From the NCBI GenBank assembly GCA_905250115.1, contig CAJNOI010000026.1, positions 722,790-786,789 of the forward strand: a stretch of 64,000 nucleotides of DNA. Reading direction: 5' to 3'. Below the pieces are notes generated by a model. The model saw nothing but the letters and a program-made list of their open reading frames with translations. It made no database searches and had not been told where the DNA came from. Made by a program: the position numbers and the translations under genes. Shown here in pieces: positions 47,935 through 58,231 of this stretch. Each line of letters begins with the position of its first letter. Position 1 is the first letter of the stretch. The stretch comes from Adineta steineri (taxonomy: Eukaryota; Rotifera; Eurotatoria; Adinetida; Adinetidae).

Positions 47935-48710
47935 TCCCATACGTGTAAAACTCGAGCACTCTACTCGAGTATTAAACTCGACTCGAATATTAAACTTTAC
48001 TCGAGTATTAAATTTTATAATTCGAGTACTCGAATATTAAACTCGACTCGAGTATTAAATTTTACAATTCGAGTACTCGACTATTCAACTATTCAACTAT
48101 TAAACTTCTAAAAGTTTATTATTCGAATACTCGACTATTCAACTATTCGAGCTTAAAAATGTCCTCTCTTGGAAAGTACCAAGCTTTCCCCTCCACCCAC
48201 ACCCAGATCCTAGCTCAGTGTGGGTGTAGGAGAAGGTGCGAGCGGTATGGGGAGGGAGGGAGGGAGATCTTAATGTGGGTGTACGGGAAGGTGTGAGCGG
48301 TAGGGGGAGGGGGAAGAGCATAATGTGGGTGTAGGGGAAGGTGTGAGCGGCATGGGGAGGGGAAGAGCTTAATGTGGGTGTAGGGGAAGGTGAGAGCGGT
48401 ATGGGGAGCGGGGAAGAGCTCAATGTGGGTGTACGGGAAGGTGTGAGTGGTAGGGTGAGTGGGGAAGACTTAGTGTGGGTGGAGAGGAAACCTTGGTATT
48501 TTTCAAGTGGGTATAGTCTTAAGGACGAGCAGTGTTATAGTCGAGTACCTGAATAATAAACTTTTAGAAGTTTAATAGTTGAATAGTCGAGTACTCGAAT
48601 AATAAATATTTAGAAGTTTAATAGTTGAATAGTTGAATAGTCGAGTGCTCGAGTAATAAAATTTTAGAAGTTTAAAACTCGAGTAAAAGTTTAATAGTTG
48701 GTAGGAATTA
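47935..48710. repeat. Large palindrome of CTCGAG/TTAAA-rich arms around a G-rich minisatellite
   Basis: The left arm (47935-48205) is made of short repeats such as TTCGAGTACTCGA, ATTAAACTCGACTCG and CTATTCAACTATT. The right arm (about 48470-48705) carries the same sequence inverted, including TTAAACTTCTAAAAGTTTAT and TCCCCTCCACCCACAC. The centre is the minisatellite. The whole sits between two copies of the same exon. Confidence 0.8.
48219..48485 (+). repeat. G-rich minisatellite, about 50-base unit, five copies
   Basis: TGTGGGTG recurs at 48219, 48274, 48324, 48373, 48424 and 48474, each followed by a variant of TAGGGGAAGGTGTGAGCGG and a G-rich stretch ending in AAGAGCTTAA. The strand is strongly G-rich and each unit starts with a telomere-like TGTGGG. 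Confidence 0.9.
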
Positions 48711-49277
48711 ACGATTTCTACACTACTGAACAATCCTGCCCGGAAACGGTCGGTTCCAGACAATTCTGGAGATTTCATGGAGTACTGCATCAAGAACCAT
48801 CGATCTGGGCATTGGTGATGCAGCTTGTACTGATGCTCCATGCTCTGCTTTAAAGAGCAGAACAAAGCCACCAAAGAATGATATTGGACCCAACTAGCCT
48901 TCACCGTTCGATCCTGTTTCAGTTTCATTGTCATCAACAACTGCCATACCTAAACAAAAATTTGTTATTTTTGTACCGTTAATAATTATCTAAAACATAG
49001 ATCCTGGATTGCCTTTTTCAATGATAACATCGTTTTCACTAAAGGTGGTTATCGACATACTCCATATTAACTGGTCTCTATCACCATCATTCGGATTTTG
49101 GAAAATTTGTATCGAGTTAATTAACGCTCTATATTTCTCCATATTCTAAATGACAAAAAAAACTCGTTAAACAATCAAAAAAAAGTTTTCTACCTACAGC
49201 TGTCATCGATGAAAACTCTTGATTATATGTTTCATCATCGTGATCATAACTAAAATCTTCAACTAAATTTAAACTTT

Positions 49278-50680
49278 CTAAATTAAAGAGAAATATTTAA
49301 TTGTAATATATATACATTCTTACCGCTGATTATTTTGTTTATCACTAGTAGAATTGGTTTTAAATATGTCGAAGATAAAAGATAATTTCCTCTCTCGTGT
49401 TCGAGTTAGTACGATGATTGATTCCGAAAGGTGTAAAGAATGGAAAAACGTGTCGATCGAAATGAATAAAACAGAAAAAAATAAACGTGAAGAAATGTAT
49501 AATATAAATAGATAGTTAAAATAAAGTAGACAAGATGTCAGTCATTTAAATAGAAATCAGTTCGTCATATAATCCAGCAACTGAAATTTTGTGAAATAAA
49601 GTTTTGTTTCAAATTACAGTTCTTGAACAGTTCTTGAATTTTTAGGTAAAAGATATGGTAATAATCTTGTACCTGTTAGGTCTTATCGTGTATATGTATA
49701 CAGCGAAAAAAAAGAAAAACCCAATCTTACCTGAAGATGGCCAATGATGAGGATGGTGATGTACGTAGTCTATTTATGAAAACAAAGGAAAAATAACAAT
49801 AGAAGAGAGGGGAGATATATAGGGATGGCTAGACGGAAAGAGCAAGTGATACTTATAAAAGTAAAAGATCAGCTGAACTGTGTTCAAATATACTGAAGAG
49901 AGATAGAAAGTGAGAAAATATGTATAAACAGAGCGGGAAAAGGAGCAGAACGAAAAAGAACCTGATGTGCGAAAACATCAGGAAGGGGAGGGGTATATGG
50001 ACGCTTGATCATGAACAGTGATTAAGTAAGTTAGCGGTAACTTAGTGATATCTGTTATCGGTAACAATGTTAAGGTGGAACACTTCTCACAACATAAAGC
50101 AAAATAAGTACTAGTATTAGATATTATTTTTAGAAATAATAAATACGAAAGGTAACACTGATGAAATGAATATAAATCATTTATATTGATAACGTATATT
50201 TTTAAATGTTCTTATTTTCCTTTTTTATTATTTTTATTTTTAGTTATGAATGTCATTTGTATAGCTACATGGATTGTATGTTTTAAGTCATTTATTGATT
50301 TCCATAAGGGTCTGCTAGTTAAAATACTCTATTTGATCACTCATTTTTTCCAATCGCTTTTGAAACCTTGGGTTCAAACATCTCAATAGAAAAACGAGAA
50401 TGGAATGTGAAACATTAACTTTATTTGATCGTCATAAGAATAAATTATAAATATACTTTTTTTTTATGTAATTGATAACACGTTTTTTTTCTGTTGTGCG
50501 TTCATTTCATCACTTCCAATGTCTCGAATTTTATCTTTTTCTATTCTATGTAAATAAAAAAGATCAATTAAAATGATAGACAAAAAGCGTAGGTATAATG
50601 ACTATATACCCTCTAGCAATTCATCATATTTTATTGACAATTGACATAAATTTATTTTTTATATATAATATTTATATATT
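49278..50680. other. Intergenic, no supported gene
   Basis: A possible terminal exon after a TTTTTAG acceptor at about 50243 encodes MNVICIATWIVCFKSFIDFH and stops at 50389, but no partner exon was found. The stretch at 49760-50030 is purine-rich. Confidence 0.35.
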
Positions 50681-52487
50681 ATGGACGATATTATTTCTCG
50701 AACACCGATTTCAAATGATAATACCAGTTCAATAACTGTGGAACTTGATGATCGTATCTCTTTCAATGAAAAAAGCACAGGTAGTACGTCAATCAGTAAA
50801 ACATCTATTAATGTTGTTCATGAACCAAAAACTATTGATTATAAAGCAAGGCAAACTTTAATTCGTAAACTTGACTTACGTTTATTACCGATTCTTTCGT
50901 ATGTTATTGAAAATATTGAAAATAAAAATGAATTTATATTTTAGAATTATCTATTTTTTATCTTATCTTGATCGATCAAATATTGCTAATGCAAAAATAG
51001 GTGGTATTGAACATGATATTCATCTAACTTCCGTACAATATCAATGGTCTTTATCAATATTCTTTTTTGGTTATGTACTTTTTGAAGTTCCATCAAATAT
51101 AATTCTTAGACGATGGAGACCATCTCGATGGATTTGTCTGATCATGTTAATTTGGGGTTTATATTTATTTTAAAGTTCTTTTCATATTTCTAATCATTAT
51201 AAATTATTTTTTCTAGGAACAATAGCAGTATGTATGGCTGCTATTTCAAATTTTACCGGACTTCTTATTTGTCGTTTTCTACTTGGCGTTTTCGAAGCTG
51301 GTCTTTTTCCAGGTATTATCTATTTTATGAGTCTTTGGTATCCAAGAAAAATGCAAGCAATTCGACTTGGATTCTTTTGGTCATTTTCAGCATTAGCAGG
51401 TGCATTTGGTGGTTTAATAGCGTATGGTATTGGTCAAATAAAATCATCAAAAATTGCTCATTGGCAATTAATTTTCATTGTATTTTTATTTGAAATTTCA
51501 TGATTTTTTTGTATGTATATATATTTGAATTTAGATCGAAGGATTTCCTACTATTCTAATGGCTATATGTTGTTGGTTTTTCTTACCTGATTCACATGAA
51601 CAAGCACGATTTTTAACTGTTGAACAACGTCAACTTGGAATTGAACTTTTAGCTGAAGATTCTGGTGCATCTCATAATCATTCATTTTCTTGGTCACAAG
51701 TGAAGTCTATTTATACTGATTGGAAGACTTATGCATATGCAATTATCTATATAACAGGCACAACAGCATTACAAGGTGTAACACTTTTTCTACCATCAAT
51801 TATTGTTGGATTAGGAAAATGGACACCAGTTCAATCACAATTAATGACTCTTCCACCTTATGCAATTGCATTTATTGTGACACTTTTACTTTCTCGTAGT
51901 TCGGATCAGTAAAAATTCTTATTTTTTTTTGTCTTTAATAATTTTTTGTTTTCATAGTTTTATTGAACGTTCATTTCATCTTATCTTTACAAATCTTATA
52001 TCAATCTCTGGTTTTTTAATTCTTATGTTTGTTGATCGAAATCGATCTAGTATTCTCTATTTTGGTATTATTCTTTTAACATCAGGTGTCTATGCCAATG
52101 TTAGTTTAAAAATTGCATGGTTTAATAATAATTTGTAAGTTAAATTAATTTAATTTAATTTTTTAATCATTGTTATTATATAGTGCCTCACTTACTCGTC
52201 GCGCTGTTGCATCAGCTACTATTGTCTCGATCGGAACGATAGGAGGTGCTGTTGCAGGTCAAATCTATCAAGATAAACAAAAACCACAATATTTCTTAGG
52301 AAATACTATTGCACTTTCTTGTATTATAGTACAAACGATACTTGTATTATTACTTCGATTTATTTTTATCTATGAAAATCGTCGTCGAGAAAGATTTACC
52401 ATCGAACAAAGTCAAAGACAAATTCAGCGATATGGTGGAAGTGATTTGGTTGGAGATCGTCATCCAGACTTTCGTTATACTTTATAA
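50681..52487 (+). CDS. Major facilitator transporter, allantoate permease (Dal5/ACS) family, fungal type
   Basis: Exons 50681-50898, 50945-51156, 51217-51479, 51535-51908, 51958-52134 and 52184-52487, all in phase, about 515 residues. Family signatures: RKLDLRLLPILSIIYFLSYL with DRSNIANAKIGG, YVLFEVPSNIILRRWRPSRW, CRFLLGVFEAGLFPGIIYFM, SLWYPRKMQAIRLGFF, AGAFGGLIAYGI, IEGFPTILMAICCWFFLPD, and a C-terminal end close to GDRHPDFRYTL. These are typical of fungal anion:cation symporters for allantoate, nicotinate, biotin and related acids. Twelve spans fit. The substrate cannot be told. The five short introns of local type show the gene is resident, and a transfer from fungi is likely but needs a tree. 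Confidence 0.92.
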
Positions 52488-52827
52488 GAAAATGTGTATG
52501 CAAGTTAAATCTAATAACATCATGAATTTTTTTCGTTCTTGCTAATTCAATATAATCTAAAATCATTTTTTCAAAAAAAAAAAGAATATTTGTTTATTTT
52601 AATAAACAATCAAATCATTTCCATTGTACATAAAATGTCCTTCAAAACACTTTCTATCATAAAAAAGAGAAACAAGTTTTCATTTTGAATTGATGTTGTT
52701 TTAATTTCAATTAAAAATCAACGAAGAAATAATTGAATATCGATATTTTTATGTAATTCAATAATGTGAAGTTGTTTAATCAATGAACAAAGTACAAAAT
52801 AAAATAAACTTCTTGACTTTTTATGTA

Positions 52828-52921
52828 TCTTGAGGAGAGGTGTGAATGTGGGGGTGAGTGTGAGCAAGGATGCTTAATTCATGGTACACACACACGAGCA
52901 CCCACCCCCTTCTCACTTTCA
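52828..52921. repeat. Palindrome with telomere-like arms
   Basis: Starts ATCTTGAGGAGAGGTGTGAA, continues TGTGGGGGTGAGTGTGAG, and mirrors as GAGCACCCACCCCCTTCTCA ending in CTTTCATA. It lies between the convergent transporter and repeat-protein genes. Confidence 0.7.
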
Positions 52922-53059
52922 TAAACACTGTATACGGTCAAATTAATTTTGTATTTATTTTTCATTTTGATTTTCTTACAAACAAACTTCTGATTATTTT
53001 GCCGTACGCAAATACATTACTTGGTTAGAAATCAAGCAAAAATGAAAACAAAAGTTTCT

Positions 53060-53688
53060 TTAACAAGCATTTAGCACACTCTTTAGTGGAGGAGCTAGAA
53101 AAACATAACCAGCTATCCCTTCATACTTGAAACCACCTTTTCCAGTTGCACCGAGAACAAGTGTGTTAACTTCACAAATGCTTGTTGTATATAGATGAAC
53201 ATAATTGACTGGATGTACATATCGATGAAGAGGTACTGTATCGAGCTCACGAGTGAGATAAATGTAACCAGCCACCTTTTCCATACGCCACGGTCCAGCA
53301 GCAATGTTAGGAGGTTTTAGATTGATCTCTTCCCAGTTAGTCGTATAGAAGTGATCATCACTGCTCAAGCTCACATATCGATAGAGTGGCACTGTATCCA
53401 CAGGCTGAGGGTCTCCCGGACTATGAATCAGACATGCCACACCTTCATATCGATACCCAGCATTTCCGGTAGCATTTATAGTTGTAGTACCAATTTCAGT
53501 CGGATCATCCGTGTAGAAATGATAGTTGGGAACAGCAGCAACGTACCGATAGAAAGGAACAAGTTTAGCTGTAAAGTAAATAATATATCAAATAAAAACA
53601 TATTATATCTTTTCATTATACCGAATGTTGATGTGGCAAGCAGAAGAAGCACTATCATACGAAATATTTGGTCATGTAACAATTTCAT
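53060..53688 (-). CDS. Secreted protein with three DUF5648-like repeats
   Basis: Exons 53623-53688 and 53060-53568 (54-base intron). Signal peptide IFRMIVLLLLATSTFA. Three repeats of about 50 residues: VPFYRYVAAVPNYHFYTDDP, VPLYRYVSLSSDDHFYTTNW and VPLHRYVHPVNYVHLYTTSI, each followed by a turn and an aromatic closing strand (GYRYEGVACLI, KVAGYIYLT, KYEGIAGYVFL). Repeats of this kind occur in secreted proteins and are often fused to hydrolases; a carbohydrate-binding role is suspected but not known. A TATAAAA lies at 53752-53758, about 65 bases before the start codon. Confidence 0.8.
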
Positions 53689-54000
53689 TTTCAGAGCACT
53701 AAATACTCTGCTTACGCTGAATAAACTACATGATTCGCAAGTATACTACGGTTTTATATGGAAAGAAACGAACGATGAAATTCATATGCTAATAAATAAT
53801 CAGACAAGAGTATGATTATACACTTCCTTTTTCTGTCCACGAAAGTATTGAATGTAAGCACTTAAGGGATGAAAATGTTTTGCAAGAACGAAAAAGGTTT
53901 TTGAATAATATACCACATCATATGCAAAACCAATAATCCATTTTTAGTTTCAAGTACTCAGTCAATATTTACTTACATACAAGCTTTTCTCAAGGTAATA

Positions 54001-54099
54001 TCTTGAGAATGAGGGTAAGGGTAAATGAGTTTATAGAATAATCTCAAACTAGGATGAGGGTATGGGTAATGAATGAGAAGAATACCCACACCCACCATC
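54001..54099. repeat. Palindrome-like cluster of telomere-like arms
   Basis: Begins TCTTGAGAATGAGGGTAAGG, repeats a similar arm (GATGAGGGTATGGGTAA) and ends with the C-rich ATACCCACACCCACC. Confidence 0.6.
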
Positions 54100-54293
54100 T
54101 AGTCTCTATATTCAAACATTTTTTTTGTGAGATTACTACAATCTCTATGCAAGAAAACATTTGAATCATATTATAATTATTATGCTACAAAAATGAAAAT
54201 TAATCAGAACCTGTTAGTATTTTAAAGAATATAAAATACAAATATCGATCATCGTAAACAAAAAAAAATATTTTTTTGTAAATTGTTGAATAA

Positions 54294-55556
54294 TTAATCA
54301 ACAATTGTGCAATTAACTTGACCATGATTGATTATTTGACAAAGATCATATACTGCCATGAGACGTTCATCATCGTCGAATCTAATAGTAAATATAAAAC
54401 TCTTAAATTTTCTACTAAACATCGAAATTTAACATACTTAGCAGTAACTATAATTTCTTGTTCATTGGTTGTTTCTGATTTAGCGACATTTACACCTGCT
54501 GCACCCAATTTAACTAAAACATCACTAAGTTGTACACTGAGTTCTATAATAAAAATTAATCTAAACATTTATGATCAAATCAAAATGTATTACCTATTGA
54601 TTTAACAATAAATTTTAATTTAGATTTATTTGAATCTTCAGGCTTTTCAATCATTTCTGCATCCAGAAATATAGATTCATCCTAGAAATCAATAAAAAGA
54701 AATTATTCTTAATTAAATATTTTTTTCATTGTGAATTCACTGTATCGTTCGTGTTTGTATTTGTTATACATTGATAATCATCAAAACCAAAAAGATAATC
54801 AAGAAAACTTTCTGTATGTTGATAAAGATTATTAAATTTTTCATATGGAATCTGAAAAAGTATATTTAATTTTGATGACATATTTTTCCAAAAAGATTTA
54901 TTATGTGAAACAGTTCTTAACCATGCAAACATAAAATCTCGTTGAAGACATTTTCCAATACCATATATTAATTCATCAATACCGGATTGTGATTTATTAA
55001 CATTAAAATCTTCATCAATATATTCAATACTATTAACCATTGTAACCAGAGCAACATTATCATAATAAATAATTCCATCTTCTTTAATTGATTTAATTTG
55101 TGGATGAACATTATTTAATATTCTACAAAATTCATCTATAACAATTTGTCGATTTCTTCCTGACCACATATTCGTACAAACAAGTGCACAAAAAATATTT
55201 TTTTTATGACATTCATTAATTATCCAAACAAGATGATTTAATAAAGCAAATGAACCAGGAGAAGCACAATATATCATACATATTGGATGTATTTTTTCAA
55301 TTAATGAATCCATATAATTATGTATATCATCTTCATTCCATGATTCAATTCCAGGTGTATCCCAAAATATTGTTTTATGTATTGAATTATTAAATGAACT
55401 TTCAAATGAATATTGTTCAATAGTTTTTGTATCAGAATTTAAACTTTGATTAGAATTACTAAGATTTTCTTGACATATTGCATTTATAAGAGTACTTTTA
55501 CCAACACGTGATGAACCACAAAGAAGAATATTTGATTCACGAACATTATGAGACAT
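54294..55556 (-). CDS. P-loop GTPase (GIMAP/AIG1-like) with spliced C-terminal tail module
   Basis: Exons 54741-55556, 54594-54681, 54438-54543 and 54294-54381. G-domain motifs: G1 CGSSRVGKSTLINA, G3 WDTPGIESW, G4-like CALVCTNMWSG, and the array-specific CMIYCASPGSFALL. The first exon can be read to a stop at 54726, but a GTGAAT donor after NTNDT joins in phase 0 to DESIFLDAEMIEKPEDSNKS. Two further in-phase joins add SIELSVQLSDVLVKLGAAGV, ETTNEQEIIVTAK and FDDDERLMAVYDLCQIINHG. The tail is thus an alpha/beta-looking module of about 90 residues not seen in the next paralogue. The array relatives may act in immunity or membrane remodelling; that is inference. Assignment to GIMAP rather than another TRAFAC family is uncertain. 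Confidence 0.8.
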
Positions 55557-55669
55557 TAGTTATTCTAAATCTAAAAAATGTTTCAATGTTACTTAACTAA
55601 ATGATGAAAAATTGTTTATTCAAAGATGATTAAACAAAGGAAATTGTTTTAATAATATTTAATTATTTT

Positions 55670-56488
55670 CTACTTAAAAGCAGCTCTAATAATAAATGGA
55701 ATTAAAGCTTTTGCAATATCTTTTCCATGATTTTGAAGTACTTCTTCTGCAATTGGTCGAGCTATTTTGTATACTTCTGCTAGTTGATTAGCCATTGCCG
55801 ACCAAAATGATTCATTATCGGCAATTGTATGACACCATGCAATAAGTTTATCACCTTTTAACGAACTTGTTATACCAAAAAGAAGTTCATTAATACCTTC
55901 AGCTTCTTTTTCTATTCCGCGATCTTCATCTTCAAATGGAATACTATTCACTGTTGCACAAAGAGCAGCATTTCCATAATATTTAATATTATTTTCATTT
56001 TTTGTCATTGGTTGATATCGAGAAAGAAGCGAATGAAAATCTTTCAATAATTGTTCACGACTTTGTTTACCTCCACTATATTTATTTGTACAAACCAATG
56101 CACAATAAATATTTGATTTAATAGAACTTTCAATAATCCATTCGAGTTGATCAAGACGAGCAAATGAACCAGGTGATGCACAATAAATCATACAAACAGG
56201 ATTACTTTTCAACATTATTCTTGAAATATGTTCTTGAACATGTTCTTTTGTCCATGATTCAATTCCAGGTGTATCCCATATTGTTATAGAATATCGATTT
56301 TCATTGGAATTTGAAGCTTCATTAGATGAAATATAATCTCTATTTAATATATACTTTTCCATCTGATCAGTTTTTGAAGATAAACTATTACTTGTTTTTG
56401 CTAATTCTCTTCCACATAAAGCATTAATAAGTGTACTTTTACCAACACGAGCTGAACCACAAACAACTATATTCGACTCGTTAGTCAT
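55670..56488 (-). CDS. P-loop GTPase (GIMAP/AIG1-like), single-domain paralogue
   Basis: Intronless, 272 residues. Motifs: G1 CGSARVGKSTLINALCG, switch-like Ser/Thr-rich stretch, G3 IWDTPGIESWTKEH, CMIYCASPGSFARLDQLEWI, G4-like CALVCTNKYSG, and a conserved end block WCHTIADNESFWSAMANQL. The C-terminus is a helical stretch (GKDIAKALIPFIIRAAFK) that could associate with a membrane. It lies 113 bases from the next GTPase start and 43 bases from the stop of the upstream one, all on the same strand, as expected for tandem duplication. It has neither a tail module nor a zinc-finger part. Confidence 0.85.
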   Translation of the reverse strand: MTNESNIVVCGSARVGKSTLINALCGRELAKTSNSLSSKTDQMEKYILNRDYISSNEASNSNENRYSITIWDTPGIESWTKEHVQEHISRIMLKSNPVCMIYCASPGSFARLDQLEWIIESSIKSNIYCALVCTNKYSGGKQSREQLLKDFHSLLSRYQPMTKNENNIKYYGNAALCATVNSIPFEDEDRGIEKEAEGINELLFGITSSLKGDKLIAWCHTIADNESFWSAMANQLAEVYKIARPIAEEVLQNHGKDIAKALIPFIIRAAFK

Positions 56489-56531
56489 AATTAAATCTTA
56501 TCTAGAAAGAGAAAAAAATTAATATTTTATT

Positions 56532-58231
56532 TTATTTTTGAAATTTATTAAATAAATATAAAATCATATTCATTGCAATTTCTTGTCCAGGTATAAAACC
56601 CGTTGGATTAAGATTTGGTGTATGTAATGAAAAAAATCCACCAACTTTTTGACTCATTTTTTCCCAAAAACTTCGACGATAAAGTACAGCATTACACCAT
56701 CCAAGTAATTTTTCATGATCGAGTTCATTCATAATACAATGAATAAGTTCATCAACACCTTGAACTGGTTTTATTTCCGATGATAAATCTGGATCATCGT
56801 ATTCAGTTGAATTAACCATTGTACACAGAGCACCACTACCAAAAAGTGTTACTTTATGAGGTATTCTAGTATGTTCTTGTTGAAATAATTTTTCAATAGG
56901 TTCACCAAATCTTAAAAGTTCTTCTTCAAATTCTTGAATAACTTGTTTTCGAGCTGGACTTGCCCACATATTTGTACAAACAAGTGCACAAAATATTTGT
57001 TTTGTTTGACAATATTCAAGAACTGGTCGAAGTTGTTTAAGATCAGCAAATGCACCAGGTGATGCACAAAAAATAAGACAAACAGGATCTTTTTCTGCAA
57101 TAAATTTTAACATTGTGGATTGACCCTGTTCATTAGTCCATGATTCAATACCAGGTGTATCATAAAAATTAATTCGAAATGGTTTAATACCTGGAGTTCG
57201 TTGTTGATTATCTTCTAGCGTATAGCATTGAACTTCTGTAGTACATGAATTAAGACTAGGACTTGTTTTTGCTTTTATTTCTCCATTACTTAATGCATTA
57301 ATCAATTGACTTTTTCCAACACGTGGTGAACCAGTTAAAATAATATTAAATTGAACTTTACCTGTTACATGATTTACTTCAGGTAGATAATAATCTTTAC
57401 ATAATTCATCTTGAACAACAGCTGTTTTTTTATGTAAAAGTGATAAAGAATTTTCTTTGCTTAATGATTTACCACTTGTTGCATCAGTTAATATTCTATC
57501 TGAATATTTCTCATTCGATTTTGCATACGTGTTAGAATTGATCAGAGGACTAAACATCACAAAAGAATCAATGTTTTTAATATAAGAAAGAAGAATTTAC
57601 TGTGCATAGTTTAATTCACGATGACTTTGATCTTGAGAACAGTCCAACTAAAATATTAAAAGATGCGTTTAAATATGAAATAATTGAGAATAATCTTGAC
57701 TATACCGAATGAATATAATATAAAGATATTTCTATTTGTTCGTTACAAAATTGACATGGAATAAATATATCATCATCCATTTGTGTATTATTATTAGTAA
57801 ATAATTGTTCTAGAAATAAAATAGTAAAATAATAATTAAAAATTGATGCTAACCTTCAGAATTTTGTTCTTGTTCAATAGAGTTCGAATTTCCAACATGT
57901 CTATATTTAATATCTTTTTCAGTGAAAATATTTTCATCTTCATCCAAATCAGTACAATTATTGTCCAAGTGATAATTATAAATTGCGCGTCGAATATAGT
58001 TTTGACATTTGGAACATTTTATTGTTTTATTACCACACTGATTCAAATGATAAGTCATATTATATGATGGTACATTTTCATTACATAATTCACAAACGAA
58101 ACATCGACGTTGACAATTTTTCTAAATGGAAAATCTTTCATAAAATGATGATAATCGCAATATATCGTTACTTTATGATCATCTAACTCGATTTGATTGT
58201 GAAATTGTTTACTACAATTGCATCTATACAT
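56532..58231 (-). CDS. XAF1/TRAFD1-like zinc fingers fused to a P-loop GTPase
   Basis: Five exons: 58172-58231, 57854-58121, 57706-57809, 57601-57647, 56532-57549, with introns of 44-58 bases and matching phase at every join (0, 1, 0, 2). The N-terminal part has C2HC-type fingers: RCNCSKQFHNQIELDDHKKN followed by Cys, CELCNENVPSYNMTYHLNQC, CSKCQNYIRRAIYNYHLDNN with Cys, and CQFCNEQIEISLYYIHSLDC. This spacing resembles XAF1 and TRAFD1. The GTPase follows: ILTGSPRVGKSQLINALSNG, YDTPGIESWTNEQ, CLIFCASPGAFADLKQLRPV, CALVCTNMWAS and the shared end block WCNAVLYRRSFWEKMSQKVG. A shorter model starting at an ATG at 57557 would drop the fingers, but that ATG lies inside the predicted intron. About 499 residues. 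The N-terminal start is the least certain point. Confidence 0.75.

Larger units (their letters stand above)
47684..49277 (-). pseudogene. Cyclic-nucleotide-binding protein (PKA/PKG-type domain), broken and split
   Basis: From upstream on the minus strand: an acidic exon (49207-49277), an exon with EKYRALINSIQIFQ and FSENDVIIEKGNPGS (about 48995-49150), then two diverged copies of the next exon. Copy at 48.7-48.95 kb: LGPISFFGGFVLLFKAEHGA, preceded by a TAG where the other copy has CAG, and soon losing similarity. Copy at 47.68-47.9 kb: LGPMSFFGGLALLFETNHEA followed by a complete domain end and stop at 47684. Between them is a palindromic insertion. The phosphate-binding cassette, usually FGELALL..PRAAT, reads FGGLALLFETNHEAS: the ribose-binding Glu and phosphate-binding Arg are both gone, so nucleotide binding was probably lost even before the break. 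Confidence 0.72.

Noticed and set aside
47863..48111. Ser/Tyr/Asn-rich plus-strand frame
   Set aside because: Translation of the CTCGAG/TTAAA repeat arm, not a gene.
48139..48423. Pro/Ser-rich open frame across the minisatellite
   Set aside because: Stop-free only because the 50-base unit repeats; no start context or splice sites.
50186..50389. Hydrophobic 67-residue frame
   Set aside because: A possible terminal exon, but no partner exon or family could be found.
57550..57560. Start of the third GTPase at the ATG at 57555-57557
   Set aside because: This ATG lies within a predicted intron whose acceptor (TTTAG) immediately follows; phase continuity with the zinc-finger exons is better support.
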